Origin: Roseiarcus sp963751165 | Lineage (GTDB): Bacteria > Pseudomonadota > Alphaproteobacteria > Rhizobiales > Beijerinckiaceae | Direction of reading: 5' to 3' | NCBI GenBank assembly: GCA_963751165.1 | Contig: CAVVTP010000011.1 | Location: 1-64,000 of the forward strand | DNA length: 64,000 nt | Shown: positions 45,482 to 54,496 of the stretch, piece by piece | How the letters are laid out: each line of letters opens with the position of its first letter | Position numbering within the stretch: position 1 is the stretch's first letter | Notes under the pieces: generated by a model | Told to the model about the DNA's origin: nothing | Seen by the model: only the letters and a program-made list of their open reading frames with translations | Databases searched by the model: none | Position numbers and translations under genes: made by a program

Positions 45482-48400
45482 ATGGACATAGGAAACTGGC
45501 TGCGAGGCCTTGGCCTCGAACAATACGAAGGGGCCTTTCGCGACAATGAAATCGACGGCGAGATTCTGCCGAAGCTGACGGCAGACGATCTGAAGGATCT
45601 CGGCGTCATGGTTGTGGGACATCGCCGCAAGATTTTGACCGCGATATTGGAGCTGTCGGCTTCGTCAGCGCCGTCTCTGAAAACCGCCGAGCCTGCCGCC
45701 TCTGCCGCGCCGGCGCCCGAGGTTGCGCACAAGGCGGCGGAGCGCCGCCAGCTTACGGTCATGTTCTGCGATCTCGCCGGATCAACCGCCCTTTCGGCGC
45801 GGCTCGACCCCGAGGACATGCGCGAGATCATTCGCAGCTATCAGGAGGCCTGCTCGAGCGTCGTCGCGCGCTACGATGGCTTCGTGGCGAAATTCATGGG
45901 CGATGGAGTCCTCGCCTATTTCGGCTTTCCGCGCGCCCACGAGGACGACGCCGAACGAGCTGTTCGCGCGGGGCTCGACCTCGCGCACGCCGTCGGGAGG
46001 CTCGACACGCGCGCCGGAGAACGACTGAATGTGCGCATCGGCGTCGCGACGGGGATCGTCGTCGTCGGCGATCTGATCGGCGAGGGGTCGTCGCAGGAAC
46101 AGGCCGTTGTAGGCGACACGCCCAATCTGGCCGCGCGCCTGCAAGCCAGCGCCGAGCCCGGCGCGGTCCTGATCGCCGACTCGACCCGGCGTCTTCTGGG
46201 CGACGCCTTCGAGGTCAAATCGCTCGGATTGCTCGATCTGAAAGGGTTCAGCGCGCCCACGTCCGCCTGGGCGGTCCTGCGCGAGGCAGAGAACGTGAGC
46301 CGCTTCGAAGCCTCGCGTTCGCAACGGATGACGCCGTTCGTCGGACGCGAGCCCGAAGTCGCGCTGCTCATCGAGCGCTGGAGGGACGCGAGCGCGGGTG
46401 AAGGCAAGGTCGTGTTGCTCTCCGGCGAGGCCGGCATCGGCAAGTCGCGGATCCTCGCCACGCTGCGCGAGCGAGTCGCCGACGAGCCGCATATCAACAT
46501 CCGGTACCAATGCTCGCCGCACCATGTGAACGACGCCTTCTATCCCATTGTCCGGCAAATCTGGCGCGCTGCCCAATTCGTCACCGAAGAGCCGCCGGCG
46601 GATCGGCTGGACAAGGTCGAGGCGATGGCCGCGCGTTCCCGGCTGGAGGCCAAGGAGATCGTCCCCTTCGTCGCATCGTTGTGTTCGGTCCCGTTTGAGG
46701 GGCGCTATCTGCCCCTGGAGATGACGCCGAGCGAGCAGAAAGAACGTTCGATCGCGGCGCTGATCGCGCTCTTCGAGGGGCTGACCAGGGAAGCGCCTGT
46801 GCTGGCGCTACTGGAAGACGCGCACTGGATCGATCCGTCGTCGCTCGACGTGTTCTCCCGGCTGATCGACCGCTCGCCGCGTCTGCGCGCCTTTCTCATC
46901 ATTACGTTCCGCCCGGAGTTCATCGCCCCCTGGCTCAATCACGCGCACGTCGATTCGCTTGCGCTGAGTCGCTTCGGAAGACGGCACGCGCTTGCCATGA
47001 TCGACAGAGTCGCCGGGGGCAAACCGCTGCCGCCGGAGGTTCTCGAACAGATCATCGGCAAAACCGACGGCGTCCCTCTGTTTGTCGAGGAACTGACCAA
47101 GACCGTGCTCGAGTCGGGGCTCCTGCGGGAGGAGAACGGGTCCTATGTTCTCGCTTCCGCGCTCACGCCATTCGCAATTCCCTCGACCCTGCAGGATTCG
47201 CTGATGGCGAGGCTCGATCGTCTGGCGCCGGTCAAGGAAATAGCGCAGATCGGGGCGACGATCGGCCGGGAGTTTCCCTACGACCTGCTCGAAGCGGTGT
47301 CGCCCATCCAGGGAGTCGCGCTGCAGGACGCGCTCGGCCAACTAATTGCGGCCGGGCTCGTCTTCGGCCACGGCGCTCCCCCCGAGGCGACCTATGCGTT
47401 CAAGCATGCGCTGGTGCAGGACACCGCCTACGCCACGCTCCTCAAGAGCCGGCGGCAGCAGCTGCATCAGCGGGTGGCCGAAAGTCTGCGCGATCGGTTT
47501 CCGGAGCGCGCCGAGCGTGAGCCGGGGATCATTGCGCATCACTTCACCCAGGCCGGCTTGCCGCAGACTGCGATCGAATGGTGGGGACGCGCCGGCGCAA
47601 AGGCAATGCGGCGCTTCGCCAACCACGAAGCTGTTCAGAGCTACTCCAAGGGCCTGAACCTGATGGCCGATCTGGCGCACAGCGGAGAGCGCGACCGGCA
47701 GAAGCTCGCCTTCCGGCTCGCGCTCGGTCCGGCGCTGCTCGCGGCGCGCGGCTATGCGTCCGACGAGGTCGAGCGCAACTACCAGGACGCCGGCCGCCTC
47801 GCCGAGGCCTTGGGCGACCGTGAGGCCGTATACACTAGCACGCGCGGCCTATGGCACTTCGTCTACGACAGGGCGGAGCTCGATCGCGCGCTCGCCCTTG
47901 CGGAACGATTGCTGGCCATCGCCGCGGAAGAGTCGAGCGTTGAAGAACGCGGTCTTGCGCTCCGGGCCCTTGGTTCGACCTTGATGAGCAAGGGGGAATT
48001 CGCTCGGGCCACGGACGCTTTCGACCGATGCATCGCCGAATGCGGCCACGTCCCGCTTGGGGCCTGCCTCGAGCGCCATGGAGAGGAGCCGCAAATCGTG
48101 GCTCTGCAATACAAGGGGTGGGTTCTCGGCGTTCAGGGCCGCACCGACGCTGCTCTGGCCCAAGTCCAGGCCGCGATGTCGCTGGCCAGAAGCCTGAATT
48201 TTCCGCTCATCGTCGCTTTCACGGCGAGCATTCTCGCCGATCTCCTGCTGTTGCGCCGCGACGGGCTAGCCTGCGCATCGCTGAGCCAGGAGCAGATCGA
48301 ATATTGCTCCGAGCATGGTCTCGTCTTCTGGTCGGCGGCGTTCGAAATTCACCACGGCGCCGCGCAAGCGTGCCTCAACCGAGACCCGGCGGGTGTTGCG

Positions 48401-48850
48401 GAGTTGGAGAGGGGCATCCTCGACTGGAGGAAGACGGGCGCCGAGCTTCACATGCCGACCTGGTCGTCCTTTCTCGCCGATGCCGCCCTCGTTGTCGGCG
48501 ATCTCGACACAGCGGAGAGAGCCTTGTCGGACGGGATCGAAACCTCCAAGATTCACGGCGATGTCTTTGCGCTCGCCGAGTTGCACAGACTGGCAGGACG
48601 CCTGCGGCTGAGGCAGAACCGCCGAAGCGAAGCACGGCGCTCGTTCGAAGACGCAGTCGGCATCGCGCGCCGGCAAGACGCAGGATTGTACCTCTTGCGG
48701 GCCGGCCGCGACTTGGCTGGGCTCCTCGCCGAGGACGGCGATCGAGCCCGCTCGCAAAACATCTTGAAACCGGTCGTGAACTCGATCTCCGAGAATCGAA
48801 CGGGCCTGGATTTCCAGGAAGCCTCGGCGCTTCTGGCCGCGCTGGAGTGA
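45482..48850 (+). CDS. SAM-domain class III adenylate cyclase with AAA ATPase and TPR region
   Basis: ATG 45482 begins a SAM domain (NWLRGLGLEQYEGAFRDNEI, residues 4-60). A class III cyclase domain follows (LTVMFCDLAGSTALSAR near 90, KFMGDGVLAYFGFP, QAVVGDTPNLAARLQ), then an AAA ATPase with Walker A SGEAGIGKS near residue 316 and LLEDAHWIDPSSLDV as Walker B. The remaining ~500 residues are helical with TPR-like repeats. The length is 1,122 residues, intact. Such proteins make cAMP in response to unknown signals, with ATPase and TPR parts as sensor or scaffold. The gene follows the decarboxylase by 30 bases and could be co-transcribed. Start supported by the family N-terminus. Confidence 0.9.
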   Translation: MDIGNWLRGLGLEQYEGAFRDNEIDGEILPKLTADDLKDLGVMVVGHRRKILTAILELSASSAPSLKTAEPAASAAPAPEVAHKAAERRQLTVMFCDLAGSTALSARLDPEDMREIIRSYQEACSSVVARYDGFVAKFMGDGVLAYFGFPRAHEDDAERAVRAGLDLAHAVGRLDTRAGERLNVRIGVATGIVVVGDLIGEGSSQEQAVVGDTPNLAARLQASAEPGAVLIADSTRRLLGDAFEVKSLGLLDLKGFSAPTSAWAVLREAENVSRFEASRSQRMTPFVGREPEVALLIERWRDASAGEGKVVLLSGEAGIGKSRILATLRERVADEPHINIRYQCSPHHVNDAFYPIVRQIWRAAQFVTEEPPADRLDKVEAMAARSRLEAKEIVPFVASLCSVPFEGRYLPLEMTPSEQKERSIAALIALFEGLTREAPVLALLEDAHWIDPSSLDVFSRLIDRSPRLRAFLIITFRPEFIAPWLNHAHVDSLALSRFGRRHALAMIDRVAGGKPLPPEVLEQIIGKTDGVPLFVEELTKTVLESGLLREENGSYVLASALTPFAIPSTLQDSLMARLDRLAPVKEIAQIGATIGREFPYDLLEAVSPIQGVALQDALGQLIAAGLVFGHGAPPEATYAFKHALVQDTAYATLLKSRRQQLHQRVAESLRDRFPERAEREPGIIAHHFTQAGLPQTAIEWWGRAGAKAMRRFANHEAVQSYSKGLNLMADLAHSGERDRQKLAFRLALGPALLAARGYASDEVERNYQDAGRLAEALGDREAVYTSTRGLWHFVYDRAELDRALALAERLLAIAAEESSVEERGLALRALGSTLMSKGEFARATDAFDRCIAECGHVPLGACLERHGEEPQIVALQYKGWVLGVQGRTDAALAQVQAAMSLARSLNFPLIVAFTASILADLLLLRRDGLACASLSQEQIEYCSEHGLVFWSAAFEIHHGAAQACLNRDPAGVAELERGILDWRKTGAELHMPTWSSFLADAALVVGDLDTAERALSDGIETSKIHGDVFALAELHRLAGRLRLRQNRRSEARRSFEDAVGIARRQDAGLYLLRAGRDLAGLLAEDGDRARSQNILKPVVNSISENRTGLDFQEASALLAALE

Positions 48851-48875
48851 CGGCGTCAGGAGCGGATCGGCTCGG

Positions 48876-49380
48876 TTACTCCTCCTTCTCCTCGCGCCCA
48901 TACAGAAGCAGCAGCACCAGGATCACGATGCCGTAGATGATGTTGCGCCCGTAGTCCGGCATGTTCATCGCCGTCCCCGAGATCAGGACGCCGCCGGGCT
49001 CGCAGAGGGCTTCGAGGCGCGCGGCGATATTGACGCCGTCGCCGAGAATGTCGTCGCCCTCGACCAGCACGTCGCCGAGGCTGACGCCGATTGCGGTGGA
49101 CGATGCGCTTGCCCTCCGGCGTCCCGGCGTTGCGCTCGGCCATCAGCGTCTGGAGCGCGATCGCGCACTCCACCGCGGCGACCACCGAAGGGAATTCGAG
49201 CAGAAGCCCGTCGCCCATCGTCTTGACGACGCGCCCGCCGAGCGAGGCCACCATCGGCCGCGCGACCTCGCGATGCTCGCGCACGGCTCTCGCCGTCCCC
49301 GCCTCGTCCTCGCCCATGAGGCGCGAATAGCCGACGACGTCGACGGCGAGGATCGCGGCGAGGCGGTGGGCGGCGGTCAT
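48876..49380 (-). pseudogene. Truncated class III cyclase with hydrophobic tail, one frameshift
   Basis: From 49380 the frame has LAAILAVDVVGYSRLMGEDE and MGDGLLLEFPSVVAAVE of a class III cyclase. An extra base near 49091 moves to the frame with GDDILGDGVNIAARLEALCE. Instead of the usual continuation into TPR or TolB-like domains, the frame passes into MPDYGRNIIYGIVILVLLLL and a charged end, a short hydrophobic tail. This looks like a recombined cyclase 5' end fused to the end of a small membrane protein. Confidence 0.7.
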
Positions 49381-49395
49381 CCGGGCAGCCCGGCC

Positions 49396-49593
49396 TCAGA
49401 ACGCCTTGGGCAGGCCCGCCTGACGAAGGATCGCGTTCGCGGCGCGTCGGCTGGGAATCCCGACCGGCACGGCGAAATTCCGTCCCGACAAGGGGCTGCG
49501 CCAAATCTCATGGCTTCCCCGCCCTTGCCGAAGCAACACGCAGCCCGCCTTTGTGAGGAGGTCGGACAAGGGCCGATCGAATTGCGGCGCCAT
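49396..49593 (-). CDS. HicA-like mRNA interferase
   Basis: The 65-residue protein contains LLTKAGCVLLRQGRGSHEIW and RNFAVPVGIPSRRAANAILR. GSHEIW carries the catalytic His of the HicA double-stranded RNA-binding-like fold. ATG 49593 directly follows the stop of the partner gene. A GTG slightly upstream is in another frame and would add a HicA-like first helix, so a frameshift at the 5' end is possible. HicA toxins cleave mRNA and are held by HicB-type partners. Confidence 0.7.
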   Translation of the reverse strand: MAPQFDRPLSDLLTKAGCVLLRQGRGSHEIWRSPLSGRNFAVPVGIPSRRAANAILRQAGLPKAF

Positions 49594-49830
49594 TCACGCC
49601 GCAAGCAGCGCCGCGTCGCGCAACGCCACGACCTGGATGAAGATGGAGTCCGCGGGCACGCCTGGGTGGTTGTCCGGCGCGAGGTCGAGCGCCATGCGCG
49701 AGATCTTGGCGATCAGGCCGTCGAGCGTCTTGTCGTCGGCCGCAGCGGGGATGTCGTCGCAATGCCCGCTCCAGACTTGCGCGTCCTCGTCCCATACGGC
49801 CGTGACGGTGAAGATGACAGGCTTGCTCAT
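49594..49830 (-). CDS. DUF1902/HicB-like antitoxin
   Basis: ATG 49830 gives a 78-residue protein starting MSKPVIFTVTAVWDEDAQVW, then CDDIPAAADDKTLDGLIAKI, the beta-alpha-beta partial RNase H-like fold of HicB and DUF1902. It lies directly upstream of the HicA-like gene in the same orientation and should neutralise it. There is no C-terminal DNA-binding domain, so autoregulation is uncertain. Confidence 0.7.
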   Translation of the reverse strand: MSKPVIFTVTAVWDEDAQVWSGHCDDIPAAADDKTLDGLIAKISRMALDLAPDNHPGVPADSIFIQVVALRDAALLAA

Positions 49831-50150
49831 GGTTATGAACACGCAATCGCCGCGTCCGCGCCGTCCGTGACGCTTCGGCAAGGTAGCATTTGCGGCGGGG
49901 ATCTGTCTCCCGCCAGTCTCCCGCGCTCCGAACCATCCCCGCCTCGAACACCCGTCCACCTTGTGTCCGGCACAAACACCGCCCCACACAAGGGGGGCGG
50001 GGACGCACTCCGAAAGCTGTGTTCGTTCTTCAATCGATTCCCCTGGCCCAATGCGGCGGCGCCCTTGCCATTGCAGCGCATGCGGCTAGCATGCGCGAAA
50101 AAGGACTCACGCCCTCGCGAAAGGCGCAAGCGCGAGCGCCTGGAGATCTT

Positions 50151-50804
50151 ATGAGTAAGATTCCGACCACGGTCGCCTTCGTCAGCCAGAAGGGCGGGGT
50201 GGGAAAGAGCACGCTGGCGCGGGTGCTGGCGATCGGCGCCATCCATCGCGGCCGCAAGACGCTGCTTGCCGACTTCGACCTCGACCAGCTGACCTGCGTC
50301 GAATGGGGCGCATTGCGCATGCGCGCCAACATCGAGCCGGAGATCGACGCGCGCGCCTTCAAGAGCCTCAAGAAACTGCGCAAGGAAAACGGGAGCGTCG
50401 ATTTCGTCGTCGCCGACACGCGCGGCCTCGCCGACGACCTCTCGACCGAGATCGCCGAGGATTCCGAAGTCGTCTTCCTGCCGACCGGCGTATCGCAGGA
50501 CGACCTCAGGCCGACGCTCAATCTGGCGCGCAAGCTCGCGCGGCGCGGCGCCGAGGGGCGCCTCGTCGTCGTGCTGTCGAAGGTCGGGCGCTCCGAGGTC
50601 CAGTTCAGTCGGGCGGTCGAAACCGTCGAGGGCGCCGGTTTCGAGCTTCTTTCCGAGCCTTGGCCGCAGCGCGACGGATTCCAGAGCGATCTCGACGCCG
50701 GCCGCGCCGGCCGCGAATCGCGCAACCCATACTTGCGGGAGATCGCCGAGCGTATGGAAGCAGCGCTTTGGGCGCGGGCCATGAAGGCCAAACCGCGCGG
50801 GTGA
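50151..50804 (+). CDS. ParA/MinD-superfamily ATPase
   Basis: The chosen ATG is 50151 with CTGGAG upstream; earlier in-frame residues look non-coding. The 217-residue protein has the deviant Walker A SQKGGVGKSTLARV, then LLADFDLDQLTCVEW and FVVADTRGLADD as switch regions. It resembles ParA-type ATPases that partition plasmids or position cargo on the nucleoid. No ParB or centromere-like repeats are adjacent, so it is an orphan. The cyclase gene at 50846 follows by 41 bases on the same strand. Confidence 0.82.
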   Translation: MSKIPTTVAFVSQKGGVGKSTLARVLAIGAIHRGRKTLLADFDLDQLTCVEWGALRMRANIEPEIDARAFKSLKKLRKENGSVDFVVADTRGLADDLSTEIAEDSEVVFLPTGVSQDDLRPTLNLARKLARRGAEGRLVVVLSKVGRSEVQFSRAVETVEGAGFELLSEPWPQRDGFQSDLDAGRAGRESRNPYLREIAERMEAALWARAMKAKPRG

Positions 50805-50845
50805 GCGCTTCCAGATAGGCTCTAAGCCTTCGCGACGGAGCCCTG

Positions 50846-52672
50846 ATGACCGAGATTCGCAAGCTCGCCGCCATTCTCGTCGCCGACATCGTCGGCTATT
50901 CCCGCCTCGCTCGAGCGGATGAGGAAGGCACGCTCGCGAGGCTCAGAGCGTTGCGGAGCGACCTCCTCGACCCTGCGATCGCCGCGCGCCGCGGCCGCGT
51001 CGTCAAGCGGACCGGCGACGGCGTCATCGCCAGTTTTCCAAGCGTCGTTGACGCCGTGCGCTCGGCTCTCGAAATCCAGGGCGCGATGGCGGGCCGGAAC
51101 GAGGGAATCGACGAGGGCCGGCGCATCCTCATGCGTATCGGCGTCCACCTCGGCGACGTCGTGGAGGAGGCCGACGGCGACCTCATGGGCGACGGCGTCA
51201 ATGTCGCCGCGCGTCTCGAGGGCGTCGCCGAGCCCGGCGGGATCTGCCTCTCCGAGGATGCGTGGCGTCAGGTGAAAGGACGGATCGACCGCTCCGCAGA
51301 GGACCTCGGCCCGGTTCGGCTCAAAAACATCGCGGAGGCGATCCGGGTCTTCGCCCTCGCCGTCGACGGTCGGTCGAGCCCGCGGTCGCTCGCCGAATCG
51401 CCGGAGGCCGCGCCCAGGCTCTCGATCGTCGTGCTGCCCTTCCTGAACCTTGGCGGAGGCTCCGACCAGGACCATTTCGTGGACGGGATCACGGAGAGCC
51501 TGACAAGCGATCTCTCCCGCATCTCGGGGGCCTTCGTCATCGCTCGCAACACCGCCTTCACCTACAAAGGCAAGGCCGCTGACGTGAAGCAGATCGGGCG
51601 CGACCTCAACGTCCGTTACGTGCTCGAGGGCAGCGTGCAGCGCAGTGGCGTGCGCATGCGCGTGAGCGTCCAGCTCATCGACGCCGGGGTCGGGAGCCAC
51701 CTCTGGAGCGAGCGTTTCGACAAGCCGGTCGCCGACCTTTTCGATATGCAGGACGAGATCGTTTCGCGATTGGCCAACCGGCTTGGGCAGGAGCTGGCCG
51801 TCGCCGAGGCGCGCCGGGCCGAAGGCGCGGCGCATCCCGATTCCATGGATCACTATTTTCTCGGTCTGCGGCTCTATCACCGCAACGGCGCCGAACTTTT
51901 GCATCAGGCCCGCAAGCATTTCGACCGTGCGCTCGAACTCGATCCAGACAATGTGGAGGCGCTCGTGCGCCGGGCCTGGGTGCAGGTGACGTTCGTGGTG
52001 GCGTGGCTTCCCGAAGACCGGCTCGAGCGGTTGAACTTGGCCGAAGCCGACCTCCGCAGGGCCTTGCGGCTGAGGCCGGCGAGCGCCGAGGCGCATGCCG
52101 CGCTCGGCGTTCTCTTGATGAACAGCGGCCGCGCCGAGCTCGGCATCGTCGAATGCGAGCGAGCCCTCGCCCTCGATCGAAATCTGGCGACTGCTCACGC
52201 CTGGATCGGCATGGGAAAGTATTATTCCGGCCGACCGGACGAGACCGAGAGACACGTCCTCCAGGCGCTGCGGATCAGCCCGCGCGACGCCTATGCGAGC
52301 GCATGGATGGTCTTCGCCGCCTTCGCGAAATTCGGGGAGGGCAAGGACGCCGAGGCGGCTGTCTGGGCCAGCCGCTCGATCGACGCCAGCTCCGACTTCA
52401 TGACCTCCCATTTCGTTCTCGCCGCCGCGCTCGTGAGACTCGGGCGCGTGACGGAAGCGCGCGAAGCCGTCCGCGCGGGACTCGATCTCAACCCGACCTT
52501 CACCATCGACCGCTACCGGGCCTCCCCGTCCAGCGACAACCCCCGCTACCTCGCAGCCCTCGATCGGATCCTCGAACTCGCTCCGCCAAGCCGGCGTGCC
52601 GGAGGGGTGAGGACCAGGAAACGTGCCTCCTCGCCGGGTCGAACTGGTGTTTTTCCGGAACGCTCCGCTTGA
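50846..52672 (+). CDS. Class III adenylate cyclase with TolB-like and TPR domains
   Basis: ATG 50846 starts a 608-residue intact protein. Residues 5-165 form the cyclase (KLAAILVADIVGYSRLARAD, VVKRTGDGVIASFPS, LMGDGVNVAARLEGVAEPGG). A linker follows, then a TolB-N-like segment (SIVVLPFLNLGGGSDQDHFV, GSVQRSGVRMRVSVQLID). The C-terminal ~250 residues hold TPR repeats (for example AELLHQARKHFDRALELDPD). This architecture is frequent in Hyphomicrobiales. It probably makes cAMP in response to protein-protein or envelope cues; no membrane segment is evident. The start fits the family N-terminus. Confidence 0.88.
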   Translation: MTEIRKLAAILVADIVGYSRLARADEEGTLARLRALRSDLLDPAIAARRGRVVKRTGDGVIASFPSVVDAVRSALEIQGAMAGRNEGIDEGRRILMRIGVHLGDVVEEADGDLMGDGVNVAARLEGVAEPGGICLSEDAWRQVKGRIDRSAEDLGPVRLKNIAEAIRVFALAVDGRSSPRSLAESPEAAPRLSIVVLPFLNLGGGSDQDHFVDGITESLTSDLSRISGAFVIARNTAFTYKGKAADVKQIGRDLNVRYVLEGSVQRSGVRMRVSVQLIDAGVGSHLWSERFDKPVADLFDMQDEIVSRLANRLGQELAVAEARRAEGAAHPDSMDHYFLGLRLYHRNGAELLHQARKHFDRALELDPDNVEALVRRAWVQVTFVVAWLPEDRLERLNLAEADLRRALRLRPASAEAHAALGVLLMNSGRAELGIVECERALALDRNLATAHAWIGMGKYYSGRPDETERHVLQALRISPRDAYASAWMVFAAFAKFGEGKDAEAAVWASRSIDASSDFMTSHFVLAAALVRLGRVTEAREAVRAGLDLNPTFTIDRYRASPSSDNPRYLAALDRILELAPPSRRAGGVRTRKRASSPGRTGVFPERSA

Positions 52673-52723
52673 CGGCGAGCCGCTTCGCTGGGGTAGGAGG
52701 GCGCGGACGCTCTTTCGTGAGGC

Positions 52724-54010
52724 GTGGTGAAAAAAACGATCGTCTACGATTTCATTCGAACGTTCGTGGCTCCGGCGCTCACGGTGACGCCGCGCGGCAT
52801 CGATCGTATCGACTTCCTGCTTGCGCGCCATTTCTCGCGCGATGAGCGCTTTGATTTCGTCGGGGTGCTGCCCACGCCGTGGGGCATGAGGCTATACGAC
52901 GCCGACCGGGTGCAGCGAGGGCTCGAGCGGCTGGAAAAGCTGTGGTCGGAAACCACGGGCGCGGCGGACGATCTCGCCTATGACCGCGTGGTCGACGCGC
53001 TTGCCGGTCGCCCGGAGAAGGCGCAAGCGCGCCGAACCAGCGGGCTCAACGGCATTCGCCGTGGACAGCGAATGGCGTCGCTGCTGTCGGCCACGGGATT
53101 CGCCTTTGGGCGTTCCGCCGTCAAGAGGGTTCCCAAGGATTCCGCGTACGTCAGCATCGGCCACCATAGCCTCGCAATGCCGATATTCATGGCATGGTTG
53201 GACCGGCGTCACGACGTCAAGCCGATCCTGATGCTGCATGACGTCATCCCGCTCGAGGCGCCTGAATTCGTTTCGCCTTCGGGCGTACGATCTCATGCGA
53301 CCATGGTGAAAACCGTCGCGCATCATGCGGCGGGGCTGATCGTCACGACCGCGCACGCTCGCGAGACGATCTTGGCCGCGCTTGCAGCCGTTGGCCGATC
53401 CGAGATCAAAACGATGAGCGTCGCGCTGCCGCTCGCCGAATCCTTCGATTCGCCGGCGCGACCGGAGCCGCGACTCGAGAAGATCCCCTATTTCGTCGCC
53501 TGCGGCGTGGTCGACCCGCGCAAGAACCACCTGTTGCTTCTCAATGTCTGGCGACAGCTCTGCGCGTCGGAAGAACCCGCCCCGCATCTTGTCGTCATTG
53601 GCTCGGTCGGCGCGCGCGGCGGATCAATTCTCGATCAAATGCTTCGTTGCGAGGCGACGCGAGGGCGAATCCATCATGTCGCCGGCCTCTCGACTGCGGG
53701 CATGAAGTCGCTGATCGCCTCGTCGCTCGGCATGCTTGCTCCCTCCTTCGCCGAAGGCTACGGACTGCCGATCGTCGAAGCCTTGCATCTCGGCGTGCCG
53801 GTGGTCGCATCCGACATTCCCGCGCATCGCGAAATCGCCGGACATGCCGCCATGCTGCTCGATCCGATCGACGGCCCGGCGTGGCGAAGTGCAATCACCG
53901 CGCTAAGCGCGCGTCAAAGCCGCCCGCCAAATGTCCGATCTGCGATGGACGCCCATCGGAAACGGGTCGCTTTCTTCAATTCGATCAGCGAATTCGTGGA
54001 GGCGATCTGA
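52724..54010 (+). CDS. Glycosyltransferase family 4-type
   Basis: The start is GTG 52724. The 428-residue protein has a variable N-domain and a C-domain of GT-B fold with ACGVVDPRKNHLLLLNVWRQ, HHVAGLSTAGMKSLIASS and FAEGYGLPIVEALHLGVPVV, the last containing the E-x7-E motif of retaining transferases. It would transfer a sugar from a nucleotide-sugar to a lipid or polysaccharide acceptor at the membrane. No other polysaccharide genes surround it, so the product is unknown. A strong bidirectional terminator follows. Confidence 0.85.
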   Translation: MVKKTIVYDFIRTFVAPALTVTPRGIDRIDFLLARHFSRDERFDFVGVLPTPWGMRLYDADRVQRGLERLEKLWSETTGAADDLAYDRVVDALAGRPEKAQARRTSGLNGIRRGQRMASLLSATGFAFGRSAVKRVPKDSAYVSIGHHSLAMPIFMAWLDRRHDVKPILMLHDVIPLEAPEFVSPSGVRSHATMVKTVAHHAAGLIVTTAHARETILAALAAVGRSEIKTMSVALPLAESFDSPARPEPRLEKIPYFVACGVVDPRKNHLLLLNVWRQLCASEEPAPHLVVIGSVGARGGSILDQMLRCEATRGRIHHVAGLSTAGMKSLIASSLGMLAPSFAEGYGLPIVEALHLGVPVVASDIPAHREIAGHAAMLLDPIDGPAWRSAITALSARQSRPPNVRSAMDAHRKRVAFFNSISEFVEAI

Positions 54011-54110
54011 GGGCGGGGGCCGCAGGACTTCGCTCGATATGAAATGCTTCCCTGTAGCGGCGCCACGACGAGGAAGTAGCGGACCGCACACTATCCGGCG
54101 CTCCGCGCCA

Positions 54111-54144
54111 CCTTCCCCAGCAAAGTAAGCAAAGCTGGGGAAGG
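54111..54144. terminator. Bidirectional terminator between glycosyltransferase and minE
   Basis: CCTTCCCCAGC and GCTGGGGAAGG form a perfect 11-bp stem with a 12-base loop. It lies between two convergent genes. Short A-runs rather than a clear T-tract follow, so efficiency is uncertain, but position and stability fit a shared terminator. Confidence 0.65.
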
Positions 54145-54196
54145 AAAGCGCGCGGGATATGGCGCATTCCGGAGAGAAGGAGCCGGCCGAAGGAGG

Positions 54197-54496
54197 TCAT
54201 GCGGCGGAGGCTCGCGCCCCCGTAAAGCTGCGCGAAGCGATCACGTCGATCTTCTCGACCGGGATCTCCACGTCGATCTCGATCGTGGAGAAGGCGCCGG
54301 TGCGGTCCATCGTGACCTTGACCTTATCCGGATCGATTTCGACGTGACGCCCGATGGTCTTGAGCAGTTCGTCGCGCAGGACCGAGACCAGATCGCCCGG
54401 GCCGAGCGCGACGCGCTCGTGCGCGAGCAGGATCTGGAGCCGCTCACGGGCGACGGGCGCAGCTTCGCGGGATTTGAAGAAACGGAAGATGCTCAT
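54197..54496 (-). CDS. minE: Cell division topological specificity factor MinE
   Basis: The 99-residue protein has the usual MinE order: membrane-targeting start MSIFRFFKS, the MinD-binding stretch ARERLQILLAHERV, and a C-terminal dimerisation domain with KVTMDRTGAFSTIEIDVEIP. It drives MinCD oscillation by stimulating MinD ATPase. ATG 54496 overlaps the minD stop by 4 bases, so the two are translationally coupled. It is the last gene of minCDE. Confidence 0.95.
   Translation of the reverse strand: MSIFRFFKSREAAPVARERLQILLAHERVALGPGDLVSVLRDELLKTIGRHVEIDPDKVKVTMDRTGAFSTIEIDVEIPVEKIDVIASRSFTGARASAA

Noticed and set aside
43703..48850. A single 1,715-residue fusion of decarboxylase and cyclase
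   Set aside because: The join exists only because the decarboxylase shifts frame near 45101; the middle portion is shadow translation, and the cyclase has its own start at 45482.
50822..52831. 669-residue minus-strand frame
   Set aside because: Antisense to the intact TPR cyclase; no family features.
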